A DNA stretch of 64,000 nucleotides from Lagopus muta. Taxonomy: Eukaryota > Chordata > Aves > Galliformes > Phasianidae. Position numbers and translations under genes: made by a program. The notes under the pieces were generated by a model, which made no database searches, had not been told where the DNA came from, and saw only the letters and a program-made list of their open reading frames with translations. The DNA is taken from assembly GCF_023343835.1 (NCBI RefSeq), contig NC_064437.1, positions 27,193,001 to 27,257,000 on the forward strand, read 5' to 3'. Below, in pieces: positions 24,156 to 38,009 of this stretch; the first letter of the stretch is position 1, and each line of letters begins with the position of its first letter.

Positions 24156-27055
24156 GCACCACTTGAGGCCCAAAGTAATCACAAATACATTATTTACACC
24201 ATAAAAACTCTTGATAGTATAAATTACCCTTACAATTGCATTCCTAATCTATTTCCACCTTTGATTCCCAGGTAGGAGAGAATCTCTGTGTTTCAGCCTT
24301 TTTCTGAATCAAACTCTTTTTAAAAATACAAAAAAAATGTTCTTCTGTGAGAAGTCAGGGTTTCCATATTTTATCTGTTAATGATTAAAACAGGCTGAAT
24401 CTGTTAACCTGCAGCTAAATATGAAATATTACTTCAAGATAGCAATAAACAAAATAACTTCATTATCAATGGCCCCAATTAGAAATAAACTTCAGCATTC
24501 ACCAGTTTTAATAGTTTTTATGGATGACAAAAGTGACCCTGAAGAGCTGTCTATTTTCACAAAAACAACAGAAGCAATTAACTGATCCCTCCTTATGCAA
24601 TTCTTTTACTTTTTTTCACGTTAAATTGCTATAGAACACGCTTATCCAAGGAAGCCAAAGATATGTCCATTGAGTCCACAGTGAAGGGAGCACAGCTTAA
24701 TTCTCTCAATTACAGCAATTGCCATGCTGCAGCAATTCAGAGCAGACAGACCTGTTCCCAGAAGCTGCTCTCCATGCAGCATTTCTGAAGCACACCACTC
24801 TAAATGTCTCCTGAACAGCCCTAAATAAAGTCCCCTTTGGCCCTCAAACAAATGCTCTCATTCTCCCTGTTCTGAAAAACAGGGGCTAAGGATACTCGGT
24901 ATAAAACTGTTAGTTGGGGTTTTAGAGATTAGCCCAAGATGTCAAGGAGTTCTAATTTATTATACATCCAATTATTGGTCCAAGGATCCAAAGTATGAAA
25001 AAAAATAATTAAAAAAAAAAATCAGAATTTCTGCCAGGTTGTTTTTTTTTTTTGTTTTTTTTTTTTTTGTTCTATTTGCACTAAGTACCAAACAAAAGCA
25101 CTACAGACCAAAAATTGTTTGTCAACACAGACAACAGTGGCCATTTTTATCGAATCACAAGCCTAAGTCTACGCTTGCCTTAAGGTACTTAAAACCTTTT
25201 GAGCTTCCCACATTTGTATTTATAGAGGGTTATGCCCCTGGATCATAATAATCTTTGTGTAGCCTGCAGGTAATTCTGGGTCAGGTGTAGGCTGCAGTTT
25301 TGGCAGATCAGAGCAGGACATGGTCCAGATCAGTCAAGCATTAGTGTCAGTTGTCTTTCACACATCTCTAAAGTGCAAGTGCTAAAAGATCAAACAATGT
25401 CCACTGCTGTGAAAACTGAGAAATGAACAAGAATGAGAAGAGTGAAACTGCATCCAGGCCAAAGAAAACCTGCAGGAAACAGCATCAAAATATTCACTGG
25501 GGCAAAATCAATATGAATTAAAAAGCTTGTGGGTTTAGATTTAGTTGATTTATTCTTGCCTCATTGAAGCTGCGTAGAGCATGATTCATGCAGGCTGCTG
25601 CTTTTGCAGAAGTCTCTGCAAACATCCACAGAGCACTGGGCAAAAGTGTCTGGGAACACGTGTCTGTAGAGAATAGGATTACATGCATCAGGTTAGGCAG
25701 TTATTCATCTTTTCGTTTATGCTCTGCTCTGTTGACAAACAGCAGGGCCTTCATGGCCATCAGCTCAGCTGATCCTATGAAGACACACGGCCAGAGGCAC
25801 AGCCTGTTTGGGACAGGTGCTGGGTGATAGAAGCTCAGGAATTCATCTTATTTAAGTGTGTTGGCACTGAAATTCACATTTGACCCATAGTATAGCTGGA
25901 TATCAGTGTTGCACTCGTGTCCACATCTAATTTGCTTAGTCACTGATTCCTCATCAAGTTAACTAGGTTGAGGCTGGAGGTTTTGATAATTTGGCAGGAC
26001 TGGACTGCATTTGCTGGTGCAGTAGTGTGAAGCAACATAAACATTAGAAACATGTTATTATATAGTTAATTATTTTGAGGTGTACGTCCTAACAGAAAGT
26101 ATGGGGATGCTTCTGGCATATGAAAAGTCCTGTCAAGCTCCCATCCTACACCTGGAGAAAGGAAAATGACTTTTTGAGCCATTTCCCTAACAACCCAGTT
26201 TATTTCTCCTCCTGCCATCATCCAGAAAACCCCTTGGATCTGCAATGGGCAGTGCTGGAGAGTGAGTTGTAGGGAGTGTTTACACATAGCATCTACAAGA
26301 GGGTGACAAAACCTTTTTTACAAGCTTTCATCCCAGCGGTCTAAAAAGAGAACAGTTTGTCTGCAAGCGTTATTTTATCATCAGGTTCACTACTAGGACT
26401 CCAAAGAGTTTACTTTAACAACTAGAAATAACTTGTATTTAATCAGTATGTGGACTCTGGAATATTTTTCCTCAATAGGCAGTAGTTCAGTGGTAAATTC
26501 TGCAAACTACGTAACTGCAGGGAATTGGAGATCTGCCTGTCATCACCACTTCACACTGAAGAAATGAAATCAGTGACAGAACTTATGGTTGTTTTATAAA
26601 AACAGATGTGCCAAGAAGTAGAGCAAATAATCCCTCACAGAGCTTCCTGGAGTGCTACCAAATATAATTGGTGCCCATGCCAGCCATACTTGATATGGAA
26701 GTCATAGAATGCAATGAGAAAATAAACTGCTCTGCTCACATAGCTCAGCTCAGATTGCCATCTAAGTTGTTTACTGTCTTTTTTTTTTTTTTTAATTAAA
26801 AAATTAAGTGGCAATCACAGAGCTATGCATTCAAGATTAATATCAGTAAAGCAACGTATAAACCACATTACTAGGCATTCATCAGCTGTTAAATATACAA
26901 ATTTCAAAAACCCATCCATGATTAGTCCAAAAAAATTGCCAGTATGCACAGAGAGTAATATACATACAGGTACTACATCCTCTGGAGCTGTGTCTGTTAC
27001 TAGCCCACGTTCCTTCTTCTAGCACTTCAGGGTCTCCTCCTTAACCATTCCCTGT
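24156..27055. other. Unannotated stretch
   Basis: No supported gene. T-rich tracts occur at 25041-25068 and 26779-26794. The region 25560-25830 is slightly GC-richer with a 79-codon frame that has no domain. Confidence 0.5.
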
Positions 27056-27057
27056 GA

Positions 27058-27282
27058 GAGACCCTCAGCTTGGATATTACAAAAAAGTTCTTCTCAGAAG
27101 GAGTGGTGATGCACTGGCACAGGCTGCCCATGGAGCTGGGGGTGTCACCATCCATGGAGGTGATGGTGGAGATGTGGCACTGAGTGATGTGATCAGTGGG
27201 CATGGCGGGGATAGGGTGGGATTGGACTTGGTGATCTTAGAGGTATTTTTCAACCTTAATGATTCTTTGATTCTATGACATA
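27058..27282 (+). mobile_element. CR1 LINE 3' tail
   Basis: Plus-strand CR1. It contains 'AAAAAGTTCTTCTCAGAAGG', 'GGCACAGGCTGCCCATGGAG', a 'GGGATTGGACTTGGTGATCTTAGAGG' segment and the terminal 'GATTCTTTGATTCTATG'. The coding remnant carries an expanded GGTGATGG-type stretch at 27150-27180. Confidence 0.85.
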
Positions 27283-28578
27283 CAGGAGTTCCAGCTTCAT
27301 GTGTATGCTACCATTTCCCACATCTCATTGACACAAACACTGGTGACTTTTGGAGCAGCACTGACTGATCCCATTGCTAGCGAGCTAGCTTCTGGTGGTG
27401 TCACCTCCAGTTTTACTCTGTTAACCTTTTTTCATTCCTAAGTATCTCCAGCAGGTTGTAGCCTTTATACATATGACTTTTCAGGCTGAATCCTTTCTTC
27501 TACTGTTCCGTGGTCACGCTCTGGATACTGCTCAATTTGGCTCATCATGCTTTATCCATGCAGTATATCTTGCTAATTTCAACTCCTTCTCACATCCTTA
27601 AAGTCAAAGATGATGTTCCAGATGGGCTGCAAAACACTAACATACACATATTTCTGCTTTCTTCTATGATATGACTAACATATGCAACACACAAAACATA
27701 TTGGCACTTCTTCTTTCATCTGGCATACTGCCTTACTGACACAGACATAGTTTGTTGCCTTTGATGAGTTATACTTTTCAATCCTATCTTTTGACTTGAA
27801 ACTAAGTAAAACTGACATAAACTTCCACTGATCATGGCACTGAAAAGCCTGTTTCTAGGTAAATAAATTTTCACTGTGCAACAAAGGAATTCAGGTAGCA
27901 TCCACCTTTTGAAAACACAAAGGCACTAAAAGAAACTTTCCTGGTTGGGTTATTGCTGTATTTTATCTGCCGGGATTTGGTGGCTGTGTTCATAGAAGTA
28001 GTTCCAGGAGGATCACGGATGAGACAGCCGCAGGTGGAGGAATTGCAGTGAGTAAAACAGAACCAGCAGCAACAGAGAAGTTGAACAGCTGTTCTTAGGA
28101 ACGTGACAATGTTAATCTCTCACTGCAAGATTAATTCCATGGCCGTCTAACTGAAAGTATTTTAGTTTGCTGAATTTTCCTCTTGACCCACCTGATAAGT
28201 GATTTTCCTTCATGGAATTTTATTTTGAGTTTATCACTGCAAATTTGGGAAGATGATTTAGTTAGTGATCAACAAAATCAGTAACAGTTGCTCACATGGA
28301 AAAAGTTATATTCTTCTTACTGGATGAATTGGAAGTATTGTAACAGAATGTAATTTTTCTAAAATTGCTGTGTATGTGTACGGCTTGTTTTTCTTTTTTC
28401 CATGTACTTTCTGCGCTCCTTCAAGGCTACAAAAAACTTCTGTTTTGTTATTTCTGGTTCTCAGTCTTTCTTCTCAATTAATGTATCAATCAAACAAACA
28501 AAGAACAAAATCCGCAAACATCTCTGAAGGTCAGCATGGCAGAAGCATGGTAAATCCATCAGTTTCTGTTGATATATA
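27283..28578. other. Unannotated stretch
   Basis: I see no gene or recognisable repeat. Reading frames are at most 90 codons without features. Confidence 0.5.
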
Positions 28579-29150
28579 TTGCGGGTGCTCCAAAAGTAGT
28601 GCCTCCTATTCATTTCCACAGGAAATGCAACAAAGAGCATGATATCACTATTCAATAGGGCAAATTCTTAGCTGCAAAACACTCTTTTTCAACATAGTCA
28701 CCACCGTTAGACAATTTGTGCAGAGAAGCTCATCAAGAACTCTTCATTTTGTGGTGGGATAGCAGTGCATGGGCATCTGAAATGTGGCTTATTTTTCACA
28801 TTGCTGCAGCCTTTCTGAAATGCACCACCCACTGCCTCACTATATTCACATCCAGTGCTTGGTCTCTATAAATGTTCAGCAAGCATCAATGAATGTCAAT
28901 GAGTGACATTTTGTCCTTGCTGAGGAATTCAATTCCTCACCTTTGCTCCGTACACGCTTCTATGTAAGACTCCATTCTGCCCCAGAGACTTCAGAGACTG
29001 CCCCTCTGCAGCCATCTGTCACACAGGAACAAGACATAATAGGATGTTCTTGGGAAGGACCAAACTCTGCTGCCATCCCATGGATGCCTGCCTCTGAAGT
29101 TGTGGGCCAGCAAAATACAGTAGAAGGCATTAATTTTGGAGCAGAACTTG
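28579..29150. mobile_element. Mariner-type non-autonomous element, copy 2 (Galluhop-like)
   Basis: A ~572-bp copy with left end GCGGGTGCTCCAAAAGTAGT and the inverse at the right end (AAGGCATTAATTTTGGAGCA). TA dinucleotides flank both sides. The minus strand carries the decayed peptide 'KLSNGGDYVEKECF', the clearest of the three transposase C-terminal remnants. It lies in the same orientation as copies 1 and 3, and the three align along their length. Confidence 0.88.
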
Positions 29151-29600
29151 TAGATTGTAAAGCCTTTGTAAGCAAATTAAATATTAAGAGAAGCAATGAG
29201 AAATGTGCTTGTGTAAGGTTACATTCTGATTAAATGTAAATCCAACAAGTAGACTACATCTGACTTCAGTGTGAACTGAATATTAAGTTTATTAACTTCC
29301 TAGAAACACAGATGCTACTGCTTAAACATGAGCTCCTTTCCACCCAGAGGTGACGGAGAGAGTGAAATTCTTGTGTGTAGCAGCAGATGGCACTTCTGAC
29401 TATTTTAAAGCAGTCTTATTAACATATGTGATTGCAGCAAACGGGTGGACTTTGCTAAGTTATTTATATATTTATTGTTATTATGTGTAATTTTGGAGAG
29501 TTTTGTTATTTGAGTTCATGTGAGAAAGAGTTATGATAATTGGTTTGATTTCTAGCAATAAAATGGTTTCCTTGCTCATTTCACAGCAACTATGCAGGAA
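29151..29600. other. Unannotated AT-rich gap
   Basis: No feature recognised between mariner-type copy 2 and the following CR1 segment. Confidence 0.5.
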
Positions 29601-29602
29601 GA

Positions 29603-30610
29603 CTTTACAGCAGCTTTTCACCTACCAGTGCACCAAGTCCTTCTCCACACAATTGCTCTTAGTCACCCAGTTGATGTTTGGGATTGCCCTCACCCAGGTG
29701 CACCTCATCTGGCCTTGCTGAACTCCATGAGGATTTTGTTGTCCCATTTCTCAACTCTGATGTAGTTATCATTCTTTCCTCCTATCACATCAAGTATACC
29801 ACTCAGCTTGCTGTCATCTGCAAACGTGCTGACAGTGTACTCAAATCCAGTCATTAATAAGGATATCAAACAATATCTGCCCTCTGAGGGCCACTACTCA
29901 TCATTTATGTAGATATTGAGCTACTGACATCAACTTACTGATTCAGCCACTCACAAGAGGCCAGTAGGTGGGTCAGGCACAATTTGCATTTTGTGAAGCC
30001 ATGTAAGGTTGTCTCAATTAATCTTCATCCCCTATTTTCATGCACATTAACATAGATTCTGGGAGGATCTTCTTCATGGTACAGAGGTGAGGCTGACCAT
30101 TCTTGCAGTTCCCAGGGTCAGTCTGTCTATCTATCCTTTTGAGAAATAGGTGTGATTTCCTCCTATTATTCATTAGTTCCCACCTGTTTGCCATGACTTT
30201 CCAAATGTATTGGAGGGTGCTTTGGCAACTACATCAGCCAGTTTTCTCACAGTGCTGGGATGCTTCCCATCAGGCCCCATAGAAACATGCATGTTCAGGA
30301 TCAGCTGGTGGTCATGAATCTAATCTTTGCTTACACCTGGAGAGACTTCATTCTCTCTACCTTGAGATTTTGGACATGAGAGACTTGAGGAACATAGGAA
30401 TAGTGACTTCCAGCAAAGACTAAAATAAAAACAATGTTGAGTACCTCAGCCTTCTTTGTGTCTGCTGTCACCAGTTCTCCCATCTTGTTTATCAGAGGGA
30501 GTACAGTCTTTTTAGTCTTCCTTTTCTGACTAATATACCTACAGAATCTCATCTTATTATTCTTTGTGCCCCCTGCCAAGTTCAGCTTCAGTTTGAATAT
30601 ATTATTTTAA
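29603..30610 (-). mobile_element. Long old CR1 ORF2 segment
   Basis: About 1 kb of minus-strand CR1 ORF2 without the 3' end. Reading on minus from the right, there is a linker block with 'FCRYISQKRKTKKTVLPLINKMGELVTAD', then 'MGPDGKHPSTVRKLADVVAK' (equivalent to CR1 'GPDGIHPRVL'), then 'STFADDSKLSG' near 29810-29840, which keeps the FADD motif. It ends at the 'LGV' region near 29603. Several frameshifts and deletions occur. It belongs to an older CR1 lineage than the copy at 0.8-1.95 kb. Confidence 0.85.
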
Positions 30611-33600
30611 TCTTTCCCTTGACAACCTTAATTTATCATGTCTTACTTTTTTCACCAATAAATATTGTGTCAAAATGTACTAATTCAACATCTGTTTCCA
30701 TCTCAGGCTAGACTGTGGTTATAAATGTTTCAGAAAATGTGTCTTGTAGAGAAAAATTTAGAAAGACAGTCCACGGTTCATGAAAGTGTGAAAAACTGTT
30801 AGAAGAACCTTAACTGGGAAAAATACATACAGTAAGTTTTAATGAAGCACAATTAACTTTCTTTTCTGGAAAACAAACAACCAAAAACCCAGAAAAAATA
30901 AAATCAAAATTTAATTTCTGATTGAACGAAGTATTTTCCTTTCAAAAGTTAGATTACTGTTATTTTGTTATTATCACTCAATCATCAGCAAAATACTTTT
31001 TTCTAAGTACATGGCTACACTGCCCTAAGATTCGTCAAGGGAATGTGCTCATGTTTTAAGACTCTTTTGTTTTTATTTTCCATCTTGGTTGATTAGATGT
31101 GCAAGAAAGAGCCAAAAATTATTCACACATGACTAAGGACATGCTCTTCTTACTTATCACTTCTACAGGATAGCAACTGTTGCACCCCAGAAAGCACAGA
31201 TCAGATCTCCTATTGCATCTCTACATATACGTCATAAAGGGAAGGCAACAGAGCTACCACCTCCAGGAACATAAGCAAGCATCTTGTCTTCCATTAATTC
31301 CCTTGATTTTACTTTCAGCTCTTCCAAAAGAAACAAACTTAGATACTATATACCACAGGAAACTGGAGCTCTGTGTAAAGCTATTAGTGCACACATAAAA
31401 CAAAAAACAAAAAACAACAATCTAAGATTTAAAAAGAGCTTAAGAACCCATATGTTTTTTCCTCTCAGCTGAAATAATTTGGAGACCACATAACTTGAAA
31501 ATAAATATCAGTATTAACTACTTCTTTTTTAAAAGATAAAATTATTCCATACTAATTCCAGACCAGAACCTTATGAAGCATCCTTATGCCCCTCACGTAT
31601 TTGTTTGCTAAAATCAGTGACTATTTAAATCTTCACAGGGGAGGAGAAAGAATCTTGTTCTTTTCCAATGTGTAAATGAAGTACAAAATTGGTACATCTG
31701 TCCTTTTATGCCCTGTTTTGGTCATCGCCAACTAATAGAGGCTGACATTGCAGATAAATTAGAAGATACTGGAATATAGCCTTACAGCTTAAATTTATTA
31801 CCAACGTTTCTAGACCTGTCAGTACAGGAGGAAAAATACATACTTGGACATTGCTGCATTTTAGTACAGTTTATGGTTAATTAGGTTACCATCAGCAAAG
31901 ATAAATACTGTCTTTTTAGCTTCTTTTCCCTTCTTACTACAGTAAGTATTCCTATTCTTACTATAGTGTGCAGAATATGATTACCTTGAGTATCCATGTT
32001 TTAGGAAGCTACGCATTCTCCTTTTACTAAATACAAGGTACAAGGTTTGTAACATAACCTGAGGTTGGAAATTGCTTTAACCCTACTTTGTACATGCTAT
32101 ATTTAAGTGCATGGAGATAACAGGGCCTTTGCACTTCTGGTGTAAGTTGTCACAAAATTATTTCATATTATATATATTTATTATATATATATATTTTTAC
32201 ATAAAAGAATTCTATATAAGAAAAATATTAGCTTGTGGCTGTGAACTCAACAAAGTATCCCAGAATTTCTAGTAATTACCACACTTAGGTTAGGGTTGAA
32301 GGATTGAATTGCACATTGCTTTGCAGAATCTATTTTGTCCTCTACTTCAGTACTCTACAATACTTCATTGCTCTAGAAAATTGGCAAAATAACAATATAT
32401 ATGGAAGAACAAAGCAAGCAGTACTGGCATGGTTACCTGCACACTACCTACACTATCTTACAATTTCTGAATTAAAACTACCTGTCTTTAAGACTTCTGA
32501 AGATCCTATCCATTCTACTATAATGTTAAGTTATCATGCATATAAATGTTAATCGCATGCTGTCTTAATTTAGCTCATAATACCAGTCTCCAAACATAAG
32601 TATCAATCCAGAAGACATCTCAGAATATTCTGCCTGACCAAACTGCAACAGTATATGTAGATCAATTGAGTCATACATTTCTTCCTTCATAACTGAAGAC
32701 AGTAAAAAATAAATAAATAAATAAATAAAAATGCAGCAGTAGTATTTTCCCTGCCTGAAACCACACATTTCTTTTTTACTGTCTAAAATTACATACTTAA
32801 GAAAGTGCATTGTCATAATAGTTCTTTGTGTAAGGAAGTCTAGGTAAACATTTTACCAAAATCATTATCTTCCACAGAGGAATCCAACAGAAAATAGAGG
32901 CTTCATATTAAAAGAAGCTTACAAGAGTCTCTTGATATAAGGACAGCAAAAGAGCCAAGAGAAGTTCCTCCCACGTTGTTGCCTCTAGATGATGAACTTG
33001 CTATGCAAACACTTGAGCAGGGTCTAGTTCACCTCTGGCTAAACTTTCTCAGGGTATAGAAGAGGAGCCACAGAAGATTTCTCCTCTCCTTGGTTGTTTG
33101 ATGCTTTGGTAGGCAGGAGAAGATGGTACAGGGAATATCTTCTACCCTATCAGTCAGTCTGAAGGGCACACAGTATCAACTGTTTTGGTGTTGGGATGTA
33201 TTCCAAAGAAAATATTAGTGTGTGAGTAGAGATAGTTTTAAGAGAGAGATCTCTGCAGTCTTAAAAAACAAAAACAAACAAACAAACAAAAAAACCCAAC
33301 AACACTTGTTTACACTGCAAAGCACACTTGCTCAGATTAGAATTATTGAGCTGATATATAAATGCATTCCCCCCAAAATTGAATCACTTTTGATTTTTTC
33401 CATGGCCAGCTTACCCACTTTTCCTTCTTGTGTGGCAAGGTGGACTTGACTTACCTACAAACACACCAAACAGGTGCTCTTCTAATTCTGCATTCTCCCT
33501 TTTTAGAGGCTGTAATGAACTGAGAGCTTCAGTCTACTAAGGAGATAACATACAGTTCTACATCTTGCCCCTGCAGGTTTTAACTAGTTGTGGAACAGAG

Positions 33601-33890
33601 TGAAAGCAATTAACAGAATATCCTTCACCTGTGATCATTATCTTTGATGTAAAATTGTTGTGATCACACACTACTTCCCTAGGAAGCCCAGCAGCATCTC
33701 AGAGCTTCCTCTTGAAAGCTAAGTAGGTGAGAGCACCTGCACTCTCTCAGACTTGTAGAACTGAGATGTAATTGAAATCTGCACATGATTTTAAGTAGAT
33801 ATTGTTGCTATCCCAAGGGTGACTCAGACTACATCTGACTGAAAGTTAAACTGCTCAGTGAGGTAGGGAGCACAGCCATTTCGTCTAGGT
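30611..33890. other. Unannotated AT-rich stretch
   Basis: No supported gene. It contains a TA-rich run at 32165-32196, an (AAAT)n microsatellite at 32706-32730 and an (AAAC)n tract at about 33266-33296. Reading frames are at most 83 codons. Confidence 0.5.
32706..32730. repeat. (AAAT)n microsatellite
   Basis: About six tandem AAAT units. Simple repeat with no evidence of function. Confidence 0.9.
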
Positions 33891-34084
33891 AGCCTTGGGG
33901 ACTGCGTGTGTCTGGCTGATGGGGCCTGGACTGATGCCCAGATATCTACCCAGTTGGGGACACAGCTGCTGCTTCTCCTTTACCACTGGTAGTAAAGCTA
34001 TAGATGTATCTCAGAGACCCTCTCTCCACTTAGTACCCTTGAGCAGATGCCAGGCTCTCTTTTCCATTTCACACACCACCTACA

Positions 34085-35310
34085 AAACAGTTAGTTCAGT
34101 TTGAAGTTTGCTCCATGCAGGCACTCACATTCACAGGTTCCCCTGCCTGTACCAGCACAAAAACACTGTGTGCCTGATACCTGGCCCAGATCTGAGGCCC
34201 TTGCCTTGTACTGGCAAGCCCAGCTTAAATTTTGCTAGAAAATACACGTGCACACGAGGTGGGAAAGATATAATTACTTGGCTCCTCAAGCACTTGGCAC
34301 CAGGCACATGAAGTGTGACTGACCCATGGCCCTTCTTCAGCTGCTGGTGGAGAGTCTGCACTGCCTCACTCACTGTGTTTCCCCCACAGTTAGTTTTGGA
34401 GCACACATTACTCCTGCCCCATGGCTGGGAGTTCTACTTGCTCTGGTAGCTGGCATCAGTTTACTCACACTGATCCCCCAGTTGCTGGTACTTCAGGCTC
34501 AGAGTCAAATCATGTTCAAATCCTCTTACTTCCAGAGAGGACCCTCCAGTTACTGACTTTAGGACCCTCATTCATGCCAGCAGCTGGCACTGCAATCCAA
34601 GGGCACCCACATTCCCAGCCTGGCTCTGGTAGCTGGCACTAAATCCAACTCACACTAGTCCCCAGTAGTTGTCACTCTGAGCTCAATGTCTGTAGGACCT
34701 TTTCAGATCCATGGAGTTATGGCCCCTTGCACTACAGGCACTAGGATTCCCACTTGCCTCATTAGCCATCACCAATGTTCTCTCATGCACACAGGTCTTG
34801 CTAGAAACTGTAGTTCTTCAACACATACATATAGGAGACAGTGCAAATATGCAGAGAGTGTTAAGAAAAAATGTAATGAGAAAAGACAGAAGACAGGACA
34901 GCCCCTGTTCTACAGTCAGCCTTTTTATACCTTTTTCCAGCTATCCCCATCTCTTGATGCCCGCTCCCCCTGTTGCATCCCCATGGTTTTGCACTCTGTT
35001 CATGCGGACCCAATGGTTCAGAATCTTACCAACTGCAAGGCTCATCCTTCCTGGGAGTGATGCCTGTAGCTGTTAGCCCACTGATTAGTGTGACTGAGAC
35101 ATTTATTGCTCGTGATTGTCTCCCAGCTTAGAAGTACTCCATTAGACAACCCTTCTGGTGTAAATATTCCTACAGTCTCATATGCTCTCATAAATTTATA
35201 TGACTGACCACATTTGATGTCTTGGATGAGATTGTACACTTCACACGTAAGAGAGAAGCAGAAATGTATTTTATTGCTATAGTGATTTAACAAAGCTTAC
35301 ACAATTCAGC
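34085..35310. repeat. Possible decayed LTR-type repeat with ~183-bp internal repeat
   Basis: This GC-richer region contains two related blocks, 'GCTCTGGTAGCTGGCA...ACTCACACT' at 34440 and again at 34623, giving a ~183-bp period. Strings such as 'CAGCTGGCACT' recur. Its right part carries, on minus, an AATAAA-type signal (TTTATT at about 35268-35275). Together these suggest an old avian long terminal repeat or a similar tandemly organised element. No TG...CA ends or target-site duplication could be fixed, and no viral coding sequence is recognised. Frames of up to 124 codons have no domain. Confidence 0.35.
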
Positions 35311-35473
35311 AAGATTCATGATGGTGAGGTCACTTGAGGTCACTGACAGATGACCAGACAAAAGTGTAACAGAGACCCTCTCATTGATTCACAAAGTTAG
35401 AATGGACATTCTGGTCAGTGGTTTATTTCTAAAGGATTATGTGTGAAATTAATCCTTTATATCCCCCAGTATC

Positions 35474-35855
35474 GTAGAATCATAGAATATTAGAATGGGT
35501 TTGGTTGAAAAGGATCATAATTCTCATCCAGTTCCAACCCCTTCCTATGTGCAGGGTCGCCAACCAGCAGACCAGGCTGTTCAGAGCCACATCCAGCCTG
35601 GCCTTGAATGCCTGCAGGGATGGGGCATCCACAACCTCCTTGGGCAACCTGTTCCAGTGCGTCACCACTCTGTGGGTGAAAACCTTCCTTCTGATATCTA
35701 ACCTAAATCTCCCCTGTCTCAGTTAAAAACCATTCCCCCTTGTCCTATCACCATCCACCCTCATAAACAGCCATTCCCCCTCCTGTTTATACGCTCCCTT
35801 CACATACTGGAAGGCCACAATGAGGTTTCCGTGCTACTCTTCTCCAACCTAAACA
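35474..35855 (-). mobile_element. CR1 LINE 3' fragment
   Basis: Minus-strand CR1 with 3' octamers 'GTAGAATCATAGAATATTAG' at 35475. The ORF2 tail on minus reads '[23 protein letters not shown]'. It extends upstream through the 'CTTCACATACTGGAAGGCCACAATGAGG' block to about 35855, where it is truncated. Moderately diverged. Confidence 0.88.
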
Positions 35856-37978
35856 ATCGTACAACAATTGGCAAGCTATTGGCAGATAAGAAGTATCTTA
35901 GTCTTGAGAAATGTAAAGTTTCAAGAAGTCATCTATTAGTCACTTAGTGAGTATCCACTGCAGGTAAGGAAGCTCTAGACTTGGAGGAGTAATCTTGAAA
36001 GTCATCCTTGTCCAATTGATTCCCATTCTTTCTTAGTATCGCTTATTGCATTGGAAAAGGTCCTGGACAAAGTATCTTTAAAAGGAGCTCTCCTACTTAC
36101 CTGTACTAATATCTGATTTACAATATCTGATGATGTATTTTGTTGTGTTAATGTCGTTTATCTTCCAGCATTTTCTCCCATCTTCTGAGTACTGGAGCTG
36201 ATCTCTGTAACTTGGATGTGAGTGCTTTAGCAGTTCCTTGTTTCTTGTTTTCCTTTTTGTAACTGATTTCTCAGTACATAGTCAAAGATAGGTGAGAAAT
36301 CAGGGTTCTTTTGTTGTCTTAAACTATCTATTATTCTCCTGCTGTCAAGATGCTTTGTGTTTCATGCTCAAGATGTATAAGGATGATACAAGGAAACTGC
36401 TTCCTCTATAGCAATAGCTGGGAGGTTTATAGGGTCACAGGAGTTAAGCTATCTGAGATTAACAGGCTTGGCAATCGTTTTTTGAATAAAACCAAGTAAG
36501 TTGTTGAAAAGACTGCCAAAGACTTTTTTCTTTAATAGCTGATCCAGTAATGAACACAATTTCAGCTTCTTGTTTGTGTAATAAACAGATAACTGAGCTC
36601 TTCTGTTTCTAAAATAAAACTTATGTTTAGTTTATGAGATAAAAAGTCAGTACTCACAAATGAATTTTAGAAGAACATAGAAATAGATTAGCTGTTGAAA
36701 GTGTTTTTTTCCTCTGCAAGCTTATGTGTAACAAAGAAGGAAAATCTGGCATTACTGTCTATCAGACAGTATTCTTCTATCGCTTACTCTTTAGCACATT
36801 TTGCAATATTTGCTTGAAAAAAAATCTGAAAAAGACTTTAAACACTGAGTGGTCACCTTCAAATCTAATTATCTGTTCATGCTCCCAAATTAATTTCTGT
36901 TTCTGAGCGTGTTTCTATTTCAAGGTTTAAATTACAGGTGTAAAATGGAAAGAAAAGCTGAATAATAGGTATTTTCATAAAGCTTAGAGAAGGTTTTATT
37001 TTTTGTTTGATTTCTGGTTGTTGTTTTTTTTTTCCCCCATCTTTTAAAAGGTAAATTGATTTTTTCAACAGAAATCAGTCTTGAACTTGGGATCCCCACA
37101 AATCCTACTCATAAAACATTACATCCTGTAATTCAAACAGAAACGAAACCATCCCCAAGCACCGCAACATTTTGTTAAACATGAAGTTTGTGAAAAAAGC
37201 CCTTCATCAAGAGTGATGAACCAAGTCTGGTAGCTCCTCTACAAGTGTCACATCCCACTTGTGAAGGAAGAGAGGAGTGAACAAACTCACAAATCCTGTT
37301 AGATTAAGGAGAAATGATATTCAAGGTCCAAATACAATCATCAATTTTAATGAGAATCTCTGTAATACAATTATCTTAAAAATACTGGCACTCCTGCAAT
37401 TATACCTTAGCTGTGTGATTAACCTATGAGACTCCATAGGACACCAAAATAAGCTTTGTGTTATTTAAAAGCTTTAAGAGGGAAAATAAAAGAGAGAGGT
37501 AGGAGAGAGACAGACAGAGGAAGCGATCACCAATGTCTAGCACACAAACACACACACACTCAGGAATCTCATATTTCCCTTGGGAATCCTGTGAAATTGA
37601 AGAGCATTACATTTTACTGCCATATGCAGCTGATACAGCCTTTGGAAAGTTCAAATTGTTAAGCTTTCTGAAAAAAAAAAAAAAAAGTTACTTTATTTGC
37701 TATTAAAATGTACAAAACCACCACATTTTAAAACACAACAATAGCATCCTTTCAGAGTCAAGATGTCTTGCTTGAAAACAATCAGTGCTGAAGAAACTAC
37801 CCTTAGACATATTCAGCAAAATCCATTCCCAAACTCTTGTGATTTTACAGAATATGTACCAGTAAGAAGCTTATTCAATTTACTTCTTAATCTTCACTAA
37901 ACTAATCCTGAATTTCTTGTTCTTCCTGTTCTTTCCCCTTGCCATCCTCTTCAGCTTTCTGGTCCTTCTTCCTTCTCC

Positions 37979-38009
<31 letters not shown>

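Noticed and set aside
34686..35076. Two overlapping frames of 121-124 codons
   Set aside because: Both lie in the repeat-like GC-richer block, on the same strand in different frames, with no domain.
36720..37070. Possible retrogene (A/T-rich runs near short frames)
   Set aside because: The frames are about 60 codons with no similarity I recognise, and there is no poly-A tail with target-site duplication.
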